DNA from: a bacterium
GTDB taxonomy: Bacteria; Verrucomicrobiota; Verrucomicrobiia; Limisphaerales; UBA11358
NCBI GenBank assembly: GCA_021817945.1
Contig: JAKAFL010000002.1
Location: 1 to 64,000 of the forward strand
Direction of reading: 5' to 3'
DNA: 64,000 nucleotides
In this document: positions 9,065 to 18,942 of the stretch, one piece after another
How positions within the stretch are numbered: position 1 is the first letter of the stretch
How the letters are laid out: each line of letters starts with the position of its first letter
The notes under the pieces: generated by a model
What the model was told of the DNA's origin: nothing
Seen by the model: the letters and a program-made list of their open reading frames with translations, nothing else
Databases searched by the model: none
Made by a program: the position numbers and the translations under genes

Positions 9065-9526
9065 GTGGACCTCAAAGACATCAAAGCCATCATTGATTTG
9101 ATGAAGAAGAACTCCATAACGGAGTTTGAACTGGAGCAAAAAGACTCGAAGCTACGCCTCAAGCGAGGCGGCGCGATTGGGTTGGCGGGCTCGGGCAACG
9201 ACGAAACCAACATGGTGGCGCCCGCACCCATGGCACCGGCTTTGGTTCCGGCGCCAGTTTCTCCGGCACCTGCAGCAAATACAGGCGAGGTGGAAATCAA
9301 ATCACCAATGATAGGAACTTTTTATCGTTCACCATCTCCTGAATCCGCCCCTTATGTGGACGTTGGAACCGAGGTGAATCCGGACACCGTTGTGGCGATC
9401 ATTGAAGCAATGAAAGTCATGAATGAAATCAAGTCCGAGCTTCGGGGCGTCATCACCCAAATGTTGGTCGAAAACGGCAAGCCTGTTGAGTTTGGTCAAC
9501 CCTTGTTCAAAATCCGCCCCTCCTGA
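9065..9526 (+). CDS. accB: Biotin carboxyl carrier protein of acetyl-CoA carboxylase
   Basis: The 153-residue protein carries biotin and shuttles carboxyl groups between biotin carboxylase and carboxyltransferase in the first step of fatty acid synthesis. An N-terminal helical segment (DLKDIKAIIDLMKKNSITEF) is followed by a Pro/Ala-rich linker (about residues 55-75). The biotinyl domain then holds the attachment motif EAMKVMNEI near residues 117-125. The start is GTG at 9065, with no clear Shine-Dalgarno sequence. accC begins 18 bp downstream, so the pair forms an operon. Confidence 0.95.
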   Translation: MDLKDIKAIIDLMKKNSITEFELEQKDSKLRLKRGGAIGLAGSGNDETNMVAPAPMAPALVPAPVSPAPAANTGEVEIKSPMIGTFYRSPSPESAPYVDVGTEVNPDTVVAIIEAMKVMNEIKSELRGVITQMLVENGKPVEFGQPLFKIRPS

Positions 9527-9544
9527 ACGGCGCACTCCTTCAAC

Positions 9545-10927
9545 ATGTTCGAAAAAGTCCTGGTAGCCAACCGCGGCGAAATAGCCGTACGCATCATTCG
9601 CGCCTGCAAAGAATTGAATATCCGCACCGTGGCGGTTTATTCCGAGGTGGACGCCAATTCCATGCACGTCCAAATGGCGGATGAAGCCATCTGCATCGGC
9701 AAATCCCCATCTTCCGAAAGCTATTTGCGCATAGACCGGATCATCAGTGCGGCTGAGATTGCCGATGTGGATGCGATTCACCCCGGCTATGGATTTTTAT
9801 CCGAGAACGCCCATTTTGCCGAGGTTTGCGAGAGTTGCAACATCCGGTTCATAGGTCCTCAGCCCCGGGCTATGAACGCCCTGTCAGACAAGGCCGTAAG
9901 CCGTGCTCTGGCCAAAAAAGCCGGCGTGGAAACCCCGCCCGGTTCCGAAGGAATCGTTGAGAAGGAGCAGGATGCCCTCATTGTGGCCAAAAGGATCGGG
10001 TACCCCGTCATGATCAAGGCCGTGGCGGGAGGCGGTGGTCGGGGAATGCGTATAGCGCACAACGACATATCATTGGTCAAGGGTTTTCATACCGCTCGCT
10101 CCGAAGCCGAAAAAGCCTTTGGCAACTCGGGCGTTTACATCGAAAAATTCATCGAGAATCCGCATCATATTGAAATCCAAATCCTTGGAGACTCCAAAGG
10201 AAAAATCATCCACCTGGGGGAGCGAGATTGTTCGGTGCAGCGCAGGAACCAGAAATTGATCGAGGAATCACCCTCTCCGCTGCTCGAGAGCCGTTTTAAG
10301 AAATTAAGGGAAAAGATTGGCAAGGCGGCTGTGCGAATTGCCGAGGCAGCCCGTTACACCAATGCGGGTACCGTGGAATTCATCGTGGATGACCATGGCA
10401 ACTATTATTTCCTGGAGGTAAACAAGCGGATTCAAGTAGAGCATCCCGTGACTGAAGAAGTCACCGGAGTGGACTTGGTTCGCGCCCAAATTGAGATTGC
10501 CATGGGTGAACCGTTGAGGATATCGCAGGGCGACATTGAAATAAAAGGTCACGCGATTGAATGCCGGATCAATGCGGAAGACCCATTTGATGATTTTCGC
10601 CCCAGCCCGGGCCGGATTGAGATGTATTACCAGCCTGGAGGCCGTGGCGTGAGGATGGAAACCCATGCTTATGCGGGCTACACCATACCACCCACATACG
10701 ATTCCATGATAGCCAAGCTGATAGTGACCGGAAAAGACCGGAGAGACGCCATTGACCGGATGAATCGCGCCTTGAACGAATATTTGATCACAGGGGTCAA
10801 GACCACCATTTCCTTCCAGCAGGCGATCATGCAGGACCCTAATTTCCGGCGCGGGGTTTACTCAACCAACTTTGTGGAGCAGCTTCTGGGCGGTGCGCGG
10901 CGCGAATTAATTGAGGAAAAAGCCTGA
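9545..10927 (+). CDS. accC: Acetyl-CoA carboxylase, biotin carboxylase subunit
   Basis: This 460-residue ATP-grasp enzyme carboxylates the biotin on AccB. The N-terminal domain ([20 protein letters not shown]) is followed by [11 protein letters not shown], the glycine-rich ATP loop [13 protein letters not shown] near residue 160, and the [15 protein letters not shown] block. The catalytic strand reads [14 protein letters not shown] where most family members have [14 protein letters not shown]. The catalytic Glu, Asn and Arg positions are kept. The C-terminal domain is complete ([17 protein letters not shown]). Length is normal. Confidence 0.95.
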   Translation: MFEKVLVANRGEIAVRIIRACKELNIRTVAVYSEVDANSMHVQMADEAICIGKSPSSESYLRIDRIISAAEIADVDAIHPGYGFLSENAHFAEVCESCNIRFIGPQPRAMNALSDKAVSRALAKKAGVETPPGSEGIVEKEQDALIVAKRIGYPVMIKAVAGGGGRGMRIAHNDISLVKGFHTARSEAEKAFGNSGVYIEKFIENPHHIEIQILGDSKGKIIHLGERDCSVQRRNQKLIEESPSPLLESRFKKLREKIGKAAVRIAEAARYTNAGTVEFIVDDHGNYYFLEVNKRIQVEHPVTEEVTGVDLVRAQIEIAMGEPLRISQGDIEIKGHAIECRINAEDPFDDFRPSPGRIEMYYQPGGRGVRMETHAYAGYTIPPTYDSMIAKLIVTGKDRRDAIDRMNRALNEYLITGVKTTISFQQAIMQDPNFRRGVYSTNFVEQLLGGARRELIEEKA

Positions 10928-11009
10928 ACTGCGGATCGTCCGCGGGACGGAGAGCGGGAAGGCGCGGGTTGGAAGCTCTTATTTGGCAATGGTTTTTTAA
11001 ATTCGTCTC

Positions 11010-11038
11010 TTGACCTTTCATCCGCCTTGGTCTTAACT
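11010..11038 (+). promoter_or_regulatory. Promoter candidate for the mreB operon
   Basis: TTGACC (11010-11015) and TTAACT (11033-11038) are spaced by 17 bp in the 130-bp gap between accC and mreB. Transcription would start near 11045, about 13 nt before the mreB ATG. Confidence 0.4.
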
Positions 11039-11057
11039 GTGCAGGTTAGGCACACTC

Positions 11058-12086
11058 ATGCTTGAGCAATTCAAAAGCTTGTTCTCCAACGATATTGGGA
11101 TAGACCTTGGCACTGCAAATTCCCTTGTCTATGTGCGGGACCGCGGGATAGTCCTGCGGGAACCTTCAGTGGTGGCCATTCAAGCGGGCACAACCAACGT
11201 GATGGCAGTGGGCGAGGAGGCCAAGAGAATGCTTGGCCGCACCCCGGGCAACATTGTGGCGATCCGCCCCATGAAAGACGGCGTGATTGCCGACTTCGAG
11301 ATCACCGAGGCAATGCTTCGCCACTTCATTCAGAAGGTGCATCACCGGAAGTTGATTGCCCCGAGAGTGGTGGTGGCCGTGCCATCCGGCATTACCGAAG
11401 TGGAGAAACGGGCAGTCAAGGATTCCGCGTCCCATGCCGGGGCGCGCGAGGTCTATCTGATTGAGCAACCCATGGCCTCCGCCATTGGGGTTGGCCTGCC
11501 CGTGCATGAACCGGCTGGAAACATGATTGTGGATATTGGCGGGGGCACCTGCGAGATCGCAATCATTTCACTGGCCGGAATCGTCTTCAGCCGCAGCCTG
11601 AGGGTTGGCGGAGACGAATTGGACACTACTATTATTGCCCACATGAAGCGTGCCTACAACATGATGATAGGTGAGCGCACCGCAGAAGAGATCAAAATTA
11701 GAATTGGCTCCGCATTTCCTTTGGAACAGGAACTGACCATGGATGTCAAGGGCCGGGACCTCAGCACAGGCCTGCCCAAGACATTGACCATCCGGTCCGA
11801 GGAAATCCGGGAAGCCTTGCAGGAACCGCTTTCGAGCATTCTGGAATCCATCCGGATCACCTTGGAACGCTGCCCTCCAGAACTGGCCTCCGATCTGGTG
11901 GATCGGGGTTTGGTGATGGCCGGCGGCGGGTCATTGATCAGGGGAATAGACCGTTTGGTGGCTGGCGAGACCGGCCTGCCGGTTCATTTGGCAGAGGACC
12001 CGATGAGTGCAGTGGCGGAGGGGACGGGACGCGTGTTGCAGGAAATTGAATTCCTCAAGCGCGTCGCAACCAACGCCAAGTATTGA
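11058..12086 (+). CDS. mreB: Rod shape-determining actin homologue MreB
   Basis: The 342-residue protein is a cytoplasmic actin-like ATPase that forms membrane-attached filaments and guides lateral cell-wall synthesis. Actin-fold motifs are visible: phosphate 1 DIGIDLGTANSLVYV (residues 12-26), connect 1 and phosphate 2 MIVDIGGGTCEIAII near 156-170, and the adenosine loop GLVMAGGGSLIRGID near 285-299. It has a short amphipathic N-terminus (LEQFKSLFS). It is the first gene of a complete elongasome operon. The predicted cell shape is a rod. Confidence 0.97.
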   Translation: MLEQFKSLFSNDIGIDLGTANSLVYVRDRGIVLREPSVVAIQAGTTNVMAVGEEAKRMLGRTPGNIVAIRPMKDGVIADFEITEAMLRHFIQKVHHRKLIAPRVVVAVPSGITEVEKRAVKDSASHAGAREVYLIEQPMASAIGVGLPVHEPAGNMIVDIGGGTCEIAIISLAGIVFSRSLRVGGDELDTTIIAHMKRAYNMMIGERTAEEIKIRIGSAFPLEQELTMDVKGRDLSTGLPKTLTIRSEEIREALQEPLSSILESIRITLERCPPELASDLVDRGLVMAGGGSLIRGIDRLVAGETGLPVHLAEDPMSAVAEGTGRVLQEIEFLKRVATNAKY

Positions 12087-12133
12087 TTTCCTCCAGCGTT
12101 CACCTGCGCGCGGCTGGAAGGCCGCAGGGCAGG

Positions 12134-12937
12134 ATGTTCAAACAAAAAAATTATTTTGTGCCGGGTTTGGCGGTTTTGGTGGCAGTCTTATTATTAAGCC
12201 TGCCATCGGGTTCCGCCATGCGCATTCGGTGGGTGGTGGGAAGCTGGTTTCTGCCCCTCTTTGGATTCGCCTCCGCCTCGCAACATATCCCCGCAGACCT
12301 GGCGGATATCGCCCTGCCCCGTCGTGAGCTTCTCCGCGAGATTCACTCCCTCCGCCAGCAAAACGACCAGTTGAAGATACGAGCATTCCAAGCTGATGCC
12401 TTGGAGCAGGAAAATGGACAGCTAAGAGCCCTTTTGCACTGGCAAAGCCAGGCCCCATGGCATCTCAAGGCAGCCACGGTAGTCATGAGGGACCCGGCAA
12501 ACTGGTGGCGAACGGTGCAAATTGACCTGGGCAGCAGGGACGGCTTGCGCGAAAATCTTCCGGTCCTGACCCCGGATGGTTTGGCCGGTCGGATAAGTTG
12601 GGTCGGCATGAACAGTTCCCAAGTGCTTTTGCTGGGGGACCCCAATTGCCGCGTTTCAGCCCAGGTGATGGACCCACCCGGGGATGTGGGAATTCTGGGT
12701 GTCGGGGGCCCGTTGGACTCGTCGCTGCTGGATTTGAATTATTTGCCCGGAGACGCCGGCCTTAAACCGGGACAGAACGTGGTGACCAGCGGTTTGGGAG
12801 GCGTTTTTCCCCGGGGCATTCCCATTGGCAAAATTGCCGACTCACAAACCTTGGAATATGGGCTCACAACACAGGCACGCGTCAAGCTCAACGTGGACCT
12901 GGGCGCCCTGGATCATGTTTTTGTTCTCTTTCCCTGA
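12134..12937 (+). CDS. mreC: Rod shape-determining protein MreC
   Basis: The 267-residue bitopic protein links MreB to the periplasmic elongasome and activates PBP2. It has one N-terminal transmembrane helix (GLAVLVAVLLLSLPSG), a coiled coil (about residues 60-95, LLREIHSLRQQNDQLKIRAF) and two periplasmic beta domains containing LPVLTPDGLAGRISWVG and KPGQNVVTSGLGGVFPRGIP, both family hallmarks. I chose the ATG at 12134 because GGGCAGG lies directly upstream; an in-frame ATG at 12083 would overlap mreB and add 17 unconserved residues. Confidence 0.93.
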   Translation: MFKQKNYFVPGLAVLVAVLLLSLPSGSAMRIRWVVGSWFLPLFGFASASQHIPADLADIALPRRELLREIHSLRQQNDQLKIRAFQADALEQENGQLRALLHWQSQAPWHLKAATVVMRDPANWWRTVQIDLGSRDGLRENLPVLTPDGLAGRISWVGMNSSQVLLLGDPNCRVSAQVMDPPGDVGILGVGGPLDSSLLDLNYLPGDAGLKPGQNVVTSGLGGVFPRGIPIGKIADSQTLEYGLTTQARVKLNVDLGALDHVFVLFP

Positions 12938-12941
12938 CGCC

Positions 12942-13496
12942 ATGAACCTGACCCAAACCACCATTCTGCTGGCATTTGCCTTTCTGGCCGTTTTTGCGGA
13001 ATCGGCCTTGTCGGGGTTCAGGACATTCCTGGGCGCCCAGCCGGATTTATTACCGGCTTTGATGGTTTACGCCGCCTTGTGCCTGGATATATGGACAGTG
13101 ACAGCGCTGGCGGTGCTCGGCGGGGTGGGTTTTGACACGCTATCGGCCAATCCGTTGGGGGCAAGCATTCTGCCCCTGTTGCTGGTGGGAATCCTTATTT
13201 TTGCGCGCCGGGACCTTATCCTGCGCAGCCTGCCATTTGCTCAATGCGTGCTGGGCGGCGCAGCCAGCGCCATCGTCCCGGTCCTGACTTTGGTTTTACT
13301 TTTGAATGAGGGCAGCCAACCCCTTCTGGGTTGGGGATCCCTTTGGCAGTGGCTGGTAATGATCGTGGTCGGCGCGGCGGTCACGCCGGGTTTGTTTGTG
13401 TTTTTTGAGTGGTGCAACCAGGCCCTGGGTTACCCGCCCGCCAAGGAATTCAGTTTCCGGCCTGACAGGGAAATACTTCGGGACCGGAACAAATGA
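12942..13496 (+). CDS. mreD: Rod shape-determining protein MreD
   Basis: The 184-residue product is almost entirely hydrophobic, with five or six predicted inner-membrane helices (for example ILLAFAFLAVFAESAL, LLPALMVYAALCLD and LVMIVVGAAVTPGLFVFFEW). MreD proteins are poorly conserved and are identified by size, topology and position between mreC and the PBP2 gene, all of which match. It starts 4 bp after the mreC stop, so translation is probably coupled. The open frame extends upstream into mreC, but the ATG at 12942 gives the standard membrane start. Confidence 0.85.
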   Translation: MNLTQTTILLAFAFLAVFAESALSGFRTFLGAQPDLLPALMVYAALCLDIWTVTALAVLGGVGFDTLSANPLGASILPLLLVGILIFARRDLILRSLPFAQCVLGGAASAIVPVLTLVLLLNEGSQPLLGWGSLWQWLVMIVVGAAVTPGLFVFFEWCNQALGYPPAKEFSFRPDREILRDRNK

Positions 13497-13552
13497 GCGC
13501 GCTAAAGCCATTGCCACCCTGCGCCTTGTTATTGAACAAAGCTCAATGAGCC

Positions 13553-15595
13553 ATGTTGATTTTTGACGAATTAAAAAAGAATGACCCGCAACTAAGGCTG
13601 GTGGCCCTGGTTTTGGTCGCAGGCTTCCTGACACTGCTCACCGGGCTTTGGTGGGTCCAGGTGGTCACGTCGCGCAAATACCAAACCCACCAGGAAACCC
13701 AGGCCTACCGAACCATCCGGATCCCTGCCATTCGCGGGAAAATCCTGGACAGGGAAGGCCGTGTTTTGGCTGAAAACCGTCCGCGCTACAACCTGTGTGT
13801 TTACTTTGATGACTTGGGCGGCGCCTTTCAACAGGAATACGACCGGCTGCGGCCCCAGCAGGTGGCGACATCCGGAGGCATAGGCTGGAAATTCTGGCGC
13901 CGCTCCTCTTCCAGCCATCTCAACCGGGTGCGATTAAGCCGGGCGCAAATGGATGCCCTGACCTGGCAGGCGCGATTCAATGTGGTGGATGAAATCTGTC
14001 GGCGGGTGGGCGCCCAGTTGGGCGTTTCGCTGCCCCTGGACCCCAAGCGTTTTGTGCGCAGTTACGAGGAGGAGCGGGCCATGCCGTTTGTCATCATGCC
14101 CAACCTTAACGACGCCCAGATGGCGCGTTTTGAGGAGAACCAGCAGGACGACCATGGCGTGAACCTTCAGTTGCTGGCTGTCCGCTATTATCCCTATCAC
14201 ACCACGGCCGCCCACGTTTTAGGGGAAATGCAGCAGGACAACCAGTCCGCCGCAGGCGAAGATTCCTTTTTCAATTATCGTCTGCCTGATTATCGGGGTG
14301 TGACCGGCGTGGAGGCGATTTACGACGACCAGTTGCATGGCCACGCCGGAATGGATTCAGTCCTGGTGAACAGCCAGGGCCTTCGCCAGTCCGAGGTGGT
14401 GGTAAGCCAGCCTGAGGCCGGGGAAAACCTGGTGTTGACCCTGGACCTGGATATCCAGCAGGCTGCTGAATCAGCCATACTAAAGTACCAGGGACCCAAT
14501 GCCTCCGCCTCCGCCGTGGTCATGGAGGTGCATAGCGGCGACGTCCTGGCACTGGCCTCGTCCCCCACCTTTGATCCAAATGATTTTGCCCAGGGCATCA
14601 CTGCCGCGAAATACAAGGAAATCCAGCAGCTTACCGCTGAAAAAAACCGGGCCACCATTGAGAATTACGCGCCGGGATCCATCTTCAAAACTGTCGTTGC
14701 GCTGGCAGCCCTGGAGCACGGGTTGAATCCTCATGCGATTTATGATGTTCAGGAAAACCCGGAACGGCCGGGGCGCGGCTGCATTTACATTGGCCGCCGT
14801 AAAATCGAGGACACGGCGCCGCCGGGCCCGTATGATTTTGAAAAAGCCTTCATGCATTCCAGCAACGCTTATTTCATCACAAACGGCCTGTGGGCGGGCG
14901 TGGAAAACATCATACGGATGGGCGACCGCTTTCACCTGGGCGAACGGACCGGGTTGCTGCCCCACCAGGAAACCGCCGGTGAATTTCCAACCCTGGCCCA
15001 CGTCACTGCGCCCGATTGGCGCGCAGGCGACACGGCCAACCTGTGCATCGGCCAGGGAGAAATTGCCGTCACCCCGATTCAAATGGCCGTGCTCATCTCC
15101 GCTATTGCAAACGGCGGGGCTGTGTTGTGGCCGCAACTGGTGGACCATTTTGAATCCATGGACACGCCCCTGGCTCCCAATCCATCCCGGTTCTCCGCCG
15201 GCCTGGTCCGGGATGATTTAAACGTCAGCGCCAGGAACCTCGAGGTGGTTCGCCATGCCATGCTGGCAGACGTTCAGTCACCAGGAGGTTCCGGAACCCG
15301 GGCCGCCGTGCCCGGATTCGAAATCTGCGGCAAAACCGGCACCGCCCAAATCCAGGATGTCCACAACCGGACAGTGGGCCATAATTATTGGTTCGCCTCT
15401 TTTGCCCCCTACGAAAACCCCAAATACGCCGTCGTGGTGATGGTGCAATCCTATGTGGAGGGCGGATCAGGCGGTTTGGTCTGCGGACCGATTGCCCATG
15501 ATATTTACGAGGAAATCATCCAGAAAACCGGCGCCTCACACAGTCTGGCCAATCGCAATGTAAAACCAAACATCCTCCAATCTCCGCCCCTATGA
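13553..15595 (+). CDS. mrdA: Penicillin-binding protein 2, elongasome transpeptidase
   Basis: This 680-residue class B PBP cross-links peptidoglycan during lateral growth with RodA. It has an N-terminal transmembrane anchor (VALVLVAGFLTLLTGLWWVQV), a dimerisation/pedestal domain starting near residue 60 (IPAIRGKILDREGRVLAENR), and a transpeptidase domain. All three catalytic motifs are present: SxxK as APGSIFKTVVAL (Ser near 375), SxN as HSSNAYF, and KTG as CGKTGTAQ near residue 590. Length is slightly above E. coli PBP2. It sits directly before rodA. Confidence 0.95.
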   Translation: MLIFDELKKNDPQLRLVALVLVAGFLTLLTGLWWVQVVTSRKYQTHQETQAYRTIRIPAIRGKILDREGRVLAENRPRYNLCVYFDDLGGAFQQEYDRLRPQQVATSGGIGWKFWRRSSSSHLNRVRLSRAQMDALTWQARFNVVDEICRRVGAQLGVSLPLDPKRFVRSYEEERAMPFVIMPNLNDAQMARFEENQQDDHGVNLQLLAVRYYPYHTTAAHVLGEMQQDNQSAAGEDSFFNYRLPDYRGVTGVEAIYDDQLHGHAGMDSVLVNSQGLRQSEVVVSQPEAGENLVLTLDLDIQQAAESAILKYQGPNASASAVVMEVHSGDVLALASSPTFDPNDFAQGITAAKYKEIQQLTAEKNRATIENYAPGSIFKTVVALAALEHGLNPHAIYDVQENPERPGRGCIYIGRRKIEDTAPPGPYDFEKAFMHSSNAYFITNGLWAGVENIIRMGDRFHLGERTGLLPHQETAGEFPTLAHVTAPDWRAGDTANLCIGQGEIAVTPIQMAVLISAIANGGAVLWPQLVDHFESMDTPLAPNPSRFSAGLVRDDLNVSARNLEVVRHAMLADVQSPGGSGTRAAVPGFEICGKTGTAQIQDVHNRTVGHNYWFASFAPYENPKYAVVVMVQSYVEGGSGGLVCGPIAHDIYEEIIQKTGASHSLANRNVKPNILQSPPL

Positions 15596-15682
15596 ACATC
15601 CGCTCTCCAAACCCAGGCCCCAAAGGCCCATCCAACGCCGCTCTTGCCATGGAATAAAACCGGAAGACTGCACACCCAAACC

Positions 15683-16891
15683 ATGTACGAAATGCACCTC
15701 AATGACCACCCCGCCCGGGTTGACCGCCTTCTATTGGCGGCCTTGGGCGGCCTTTTGGTCATGGGGACCTTGTTCGTGTACAGCGCCACTCTGGCTGGCG
15801 GAAGCGCCGCCATTCCTTGGTACGATGACATCTGGGTGCGACAGGTTTTTTGGTACCTCATCGGACTGGGTTCAGCCGCGATGATCTGTATTGTGGATTA
15901 TCATGTCCTGGCCCGATGGTCATTGGTCGCCTACGGCTTGATGATACTGTGCCTGGTGGCCGTTCTGATTCCGCATATCGGACAAACCCATGGCTGGGGA
16001 GCCAGGCGATGGATAGACCTGCCCTTTTTCCAGTTTCAACCAAGTGAATTTGCCAAGCTGGGATTCATTCTTGCCGCAGCCCATTTTCTTAGCCGTCCCG
16101 CCGATGAGCTATCCCAGCCCTGGGTTTTCTGGAAAGGGATCGCCCTCATGCTGCTGCCCTTTGGTTTGATTCTCAAGGAGCCGGACCTTGGGTCGGCCCT
16201 CGTCCTGATTCCCACGGGCGTGGTGATGATGCTGGTGGCTGGCACTCCCAAAAGATACCTGATCAAGCTGGGGCTCATTGTCGGCCTGCTGGGCATCCTG
16301 GTGCTTGCCGACGTCTTGTTTGCTCCGCGCGGCTTGCAGATTAAAATGCAGGATTACCAGCGCCAGAGGCTGCTGGTTTATTTTGGAATTGATTTTGCCA
16401 ACAAGAACGCAACCCCCGAGGAGCGAGCCAAAGCCCAGCGACTGCGCGCGGATAAATCGTACCAGGTCACGCAGGCGTTGATTTCGGTTGGATCCGGCGG
16501 CTTGTTTGGCAAAGGCTGGTGCAAAGGAAACCAAACGGCCCTGGGCTACCTGCCCGCGGGAGCCGCCCATAATGATTTCATTTTCTCCGTGATTGCCGAG
16601 GAGGAAGGATTCGTCGGCAGCCTTGTGGTGCTGACGCTGTATGCTGTGATTCTATTTTCCGGACTGAGAATTGCAGGCCAGGCGCGCGATCGCCTGGGCA
16701 AACTCGTGGCCGTGGGGGTGGTAACCCTCATTTTCAGCCACGTTTTCGTGAATATCGGCATGAACATTCGCATCGTCCCGGTTACTGGCATACCCCTGCC
16801 GCTGTTGAGTTATGGCGGATCCTCAGTGTTATGCTCGTTGATCGCACTGGGCCTGATGCAAAACGTATATATCCATCGAAGAGGTTATTAA
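15683..16891 (+). CDS. rodA: Peptidoglycan polymerase RodA (SEDS family)
   Basis: The protein (402 residues from the ATG at 15683) is an integral membrane glycosyltransferase that polymerises glycan strands with PBP2. SEDS signatures are clear: GARRWIDLPFFQFQPSEFAK near residue 100, LKEPDLGSALVLIPTG near 160, and the C-terminal GIPLPLLSYGGSSVL near 370. About ten transmembrane helices are predicted. An in-frame ATG at 15644 would add 13 residues without homology support; neither start has a good Shine-Dalgarno sequence. Only 3 bp separate it from rng. Confidence 0.95.
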   Translation: MYEMHLNDHPARVDRLLLAALGGLLVMGTLFVYSATLAGGSAAIPWYDDIWVRQVFWYLIGLGSAAMICIVDYHVLARWSLVAYGLMILCLVAVLIPHIGQTHGWGARRWIDLPFFQFQPSEFAKLGFILAAAHFLSRPADELSQPWVFWKGIALMLLPFGLILKEPDLGSALVLIPTGVVMMLVAGTPKRYLIKLGLIVGLLGILVLADVLFAPRGLQIKMQDYQRQRLLVYFGIDFANKNATPEERAKAQRLRADKSYQVTQALISVGSGGLFGKGWCKGNQTALGYLPAGAAHNDFIFSVIAEEEGFVGSLVVLTLYAVILFSGLRIAGQARDRLGKLVAVGVVTLIFSHVFVNIGMNIRIVPVTGIPLPLLSYGGSSVLCSLIALGLMQNVYIHRRGY

Positions 16892-16894
16892 CCT

Positions 16895-18838
16895 ATGAAC
16901 AACAACTCATTTTCCCCCCGGCGCCGCGGCATGCGTTTCAAGCCCAAGGGCGGGCTGAGTCCAAACCCGCAAAAGCCCGATCGCGAAGCCACCCAGGCCC
17001 GGGCCGAAGTGGTCTCTGAACAGGGTGGCGCTGAACGGGTGTTTGAAAAACGGCACCAGCACGAAATTGAAAGGTCTGAAAACCTGGCAGCCGGGCTGCC
17101 CCCTGAAACCAGTCCCGAACCCCAGGCCGGTTCCGAAACAAGGCGCCCGGATAACCAGGCCAAGCCAGCTCCAGAGGAAACCTTCACCCCGGTCAAACTG
17201 GCCACCCCCCCCATGGGCCTTATTGACACCATCAAGTCTGCCGCCTCAAACCTCGTCAAAAAGGTGCAGCGGCTCATCCGGCCCGAAAAAAAATCCCACA
17301 AGGAGGTGGTCATCAATGCCGAAACCCTCGAGACACGCGTGGCGGTGATCGAAGACGGGCGGTTGGAGGAGTTCAACATCGAGCGTACCACCGAGGAGCG
17401 CCTGGTGGGCAGCATCTTCAAGGGAAGGGTTCGCAACCTCGAGGACGGCCTGAAGGCCGCCTTTGTGGACATTGGATTCGAGAAAAATGCCTTCCTCCAT
17501 TATTGGGACATCGTCCCCAACCCCTTCGACAGCGGCGTGGAAATCGTGGAGCGCGAGGGCCGAAAAAAAGACAAACCCAAAATCACCCAGAAAGACATCC
17601 CGCGCCTCTATCCTCCCGGCACCGACATCATCGTGCAGGTCACCAAGGGTCCCATCGGCACCAAAGGCCCGCGGGTCACAACCAATATCGTCCTGCCGGG
17701 CCGTTTCCTGGTGCTCCTGCCCAATTCGGATCAATCCGGCATTTCCAGGAAAATTGAAAATCCCGAGGAACGCAAGCGCCTGAAGAAAGTCCTCCGCGAG
17801 CTTCACATCCCCGAGGGCATGGGCGTGATCATGCGCACTGCCGGCGAGGGCCAGCAGTTGCGATACTTTGTGCGGGACCTGGCCCTGCTCCTGGATGAAT
17901 GGAAATCCGTGCAGGATAAAATCAAGAAACAACCCATGGCCACCTGCGTCTTCCAGGAACCGGATTTGATCGAGCGCACCGTGCGTGATTTTCTCACCGA
18001 GGATGTGGAACGCATCGTGGTGGACAGCCAGCGCGCCCACGACCGCATGCGTGAAATGATCACGCGCATCTCCACGCGGTCGGCCAAAAAAATCCAGCTC
18101 TACACGGAGGCCCAACCCGTCTTTGACCGCTTCAACATCAGCAAGCAGTTGGAAAACACCTTTTCGAGGCAGGTCCACCTCAAAAGCGGCGGCTACATCG
18201 TCATTGATGAAACCGAGGCCCTGGTGGCCATTGACGTCAATACGGGACGCCATAAGGGCGGCAAGGACCAGGAGGCTCTCATCCTCAAGGTGAATATTGA
18301 GGCGGCGGACGAGATTTGCCGCCAACTGCGCCTCAGGAACATGGGAGGCCTCATTGTCCTCGATTTCATTGACATGAAATCCGGACGCGACCGGCAACAG
18401 GTTCACAACCGCATGCGCGAAGGCCTGCGCCGGGACAAGGCCAAAACCCATATCCTGCCCATCTCCCAACTGGGCTTGATGGAAATGACACGCCAACGGC
18501 ACAGCGAAAGCGTGCGGTCCGCCGTTTACGACGACTGCCCCTATTGCAAAGGGCGCGGCAAGGTGAAAAGCGCCATCACCATGAGCGTGGAAATCCAGCG
18601 CAAACTCCAGGAAATCCTCAAGCGCCGCACCCGCGACGAGTCCGATTTCCAACTCCGCATCGTCGTGAACCCCACCATCCTTGAACGGCTGCGCACCGAG
18701 GACGAAAAGCACCTGATCGAAATGGAAAAACGCTATTTCGGAAAACTCTCATTCCGGGCTGACACCGGCATGCACGCGGAGCAGTTTAAAATTGTCAATG
18801 TCACAACCGGTGAGGAATTGGCCAGCGTTGGATGCTGA
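16895..18838 (+). CDS. rng: Ribonuclease G/E family endoribonuclease
   Basis: The 647-residue enzyme processes rRNA and mRNA. After a basic, disordered N-terminal extension (about 110 residues) comes the S1 domain (GSIFKGRVRNLEDGLKAAFV and FVDIGFEKNAFLH). The catalytic DNase I-like domain has the Mg-binding aspartates in AIDVNTGRH and LIVLDFIDM. The zinc-link CPYCKGRG near residue 550 holds the dimer together. The long degradosome-binding tail of RNase E is absent, so the domain size is closer to RNase G with an added N-terminal tail. Location at the end of the mre/rod operon is common for this gene. Confidence 0.93.
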   Translation: MNNNSFSPRRRGMRFKPKGGLSPNPQKPDREATQARAEVVSEQGGAERVFEKRHQHEIERSENLAAGLPPETSPEPQAGSETRRPDNQAKPAPEETFTPVKLATPPMGLIDTIKSAASNLVKKVQRLIRPEKKSHKEVVINAETLETRVAVIEDGRLEEFNIERTTEERLVGSIFKGRVRNLEDGLKAAFVDIGFEKNAFLHYWDIVPNPFDSGVEIVEREGRKKDKPKITQKDIPRLYPPGTDIIVQVTKGPIGTKGPRVTTNIVLPGRFLVLLPNSDQSGISRKIENPEERKRLKKVLRELHIPEGMGVIMRTAGEGQQLRYFVRDLALLLDEWKSVQDKIKKQPMATCVFQEPDLIERTVRDFLTEDVERIVVDSQRAHDRMREMITRISTRSAKKIQLYTEAQPVFDRFNISKQLENTFSRQVHLKSGGYIVIDETEALVAIDVNTGRHKGGKDQEALILKVNIEAADEICRQLRLRNMGGLIVLDFIDMKSGRDRQQVHNRMREGLRRDKAKTHILPISQLGLMEMTRQRHSESVRSAVYDDCPYCKGRGKVKSAITMSVEIQRKLQEILKRRTRDESDFQLRIVVNPTILERLRTEDEKHLIEMEKRYFGKLSFRADTGMHAEQFKIVNVTTGEELASVGC

Positions 18839-18884
18839 CCTGGCGCCAAGAACTCCCCGTCAGTAAACCCCTTCACCCCTGACC

Positions 18885-18915
18885 AGCCCGCCCGGTCCAC
18901 ATGGCCGGGTGGGCT
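18885..18915. terminator. Strong stem-loop between convergent rng and the GreA-like gene
   Basis: AGCCCGCCCGG (18885-18895) pairs perfectly with CCGGGTGGGCT (18905-18915) if one central G-T/C-G mismatch column is allowed, with a 9-nt loop. It lies 47 bp after the rng stop and before the 3' end of the opposing gene, the expected place for a shared terminator. No T-tract follows on either strand, so a classic intrinsic terminator is not certain. Confidence 0.55.
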
Positions 18916-18942
18916 GTCTCGGGAAGGGTCCTCCCGCTGAAC

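Noticed and set aside
17246-18712. 488-residue minus-strand frame opposite rng
   Set aside because: Shadow caused by codon bias of rng, which has full RNase G/E motifs.
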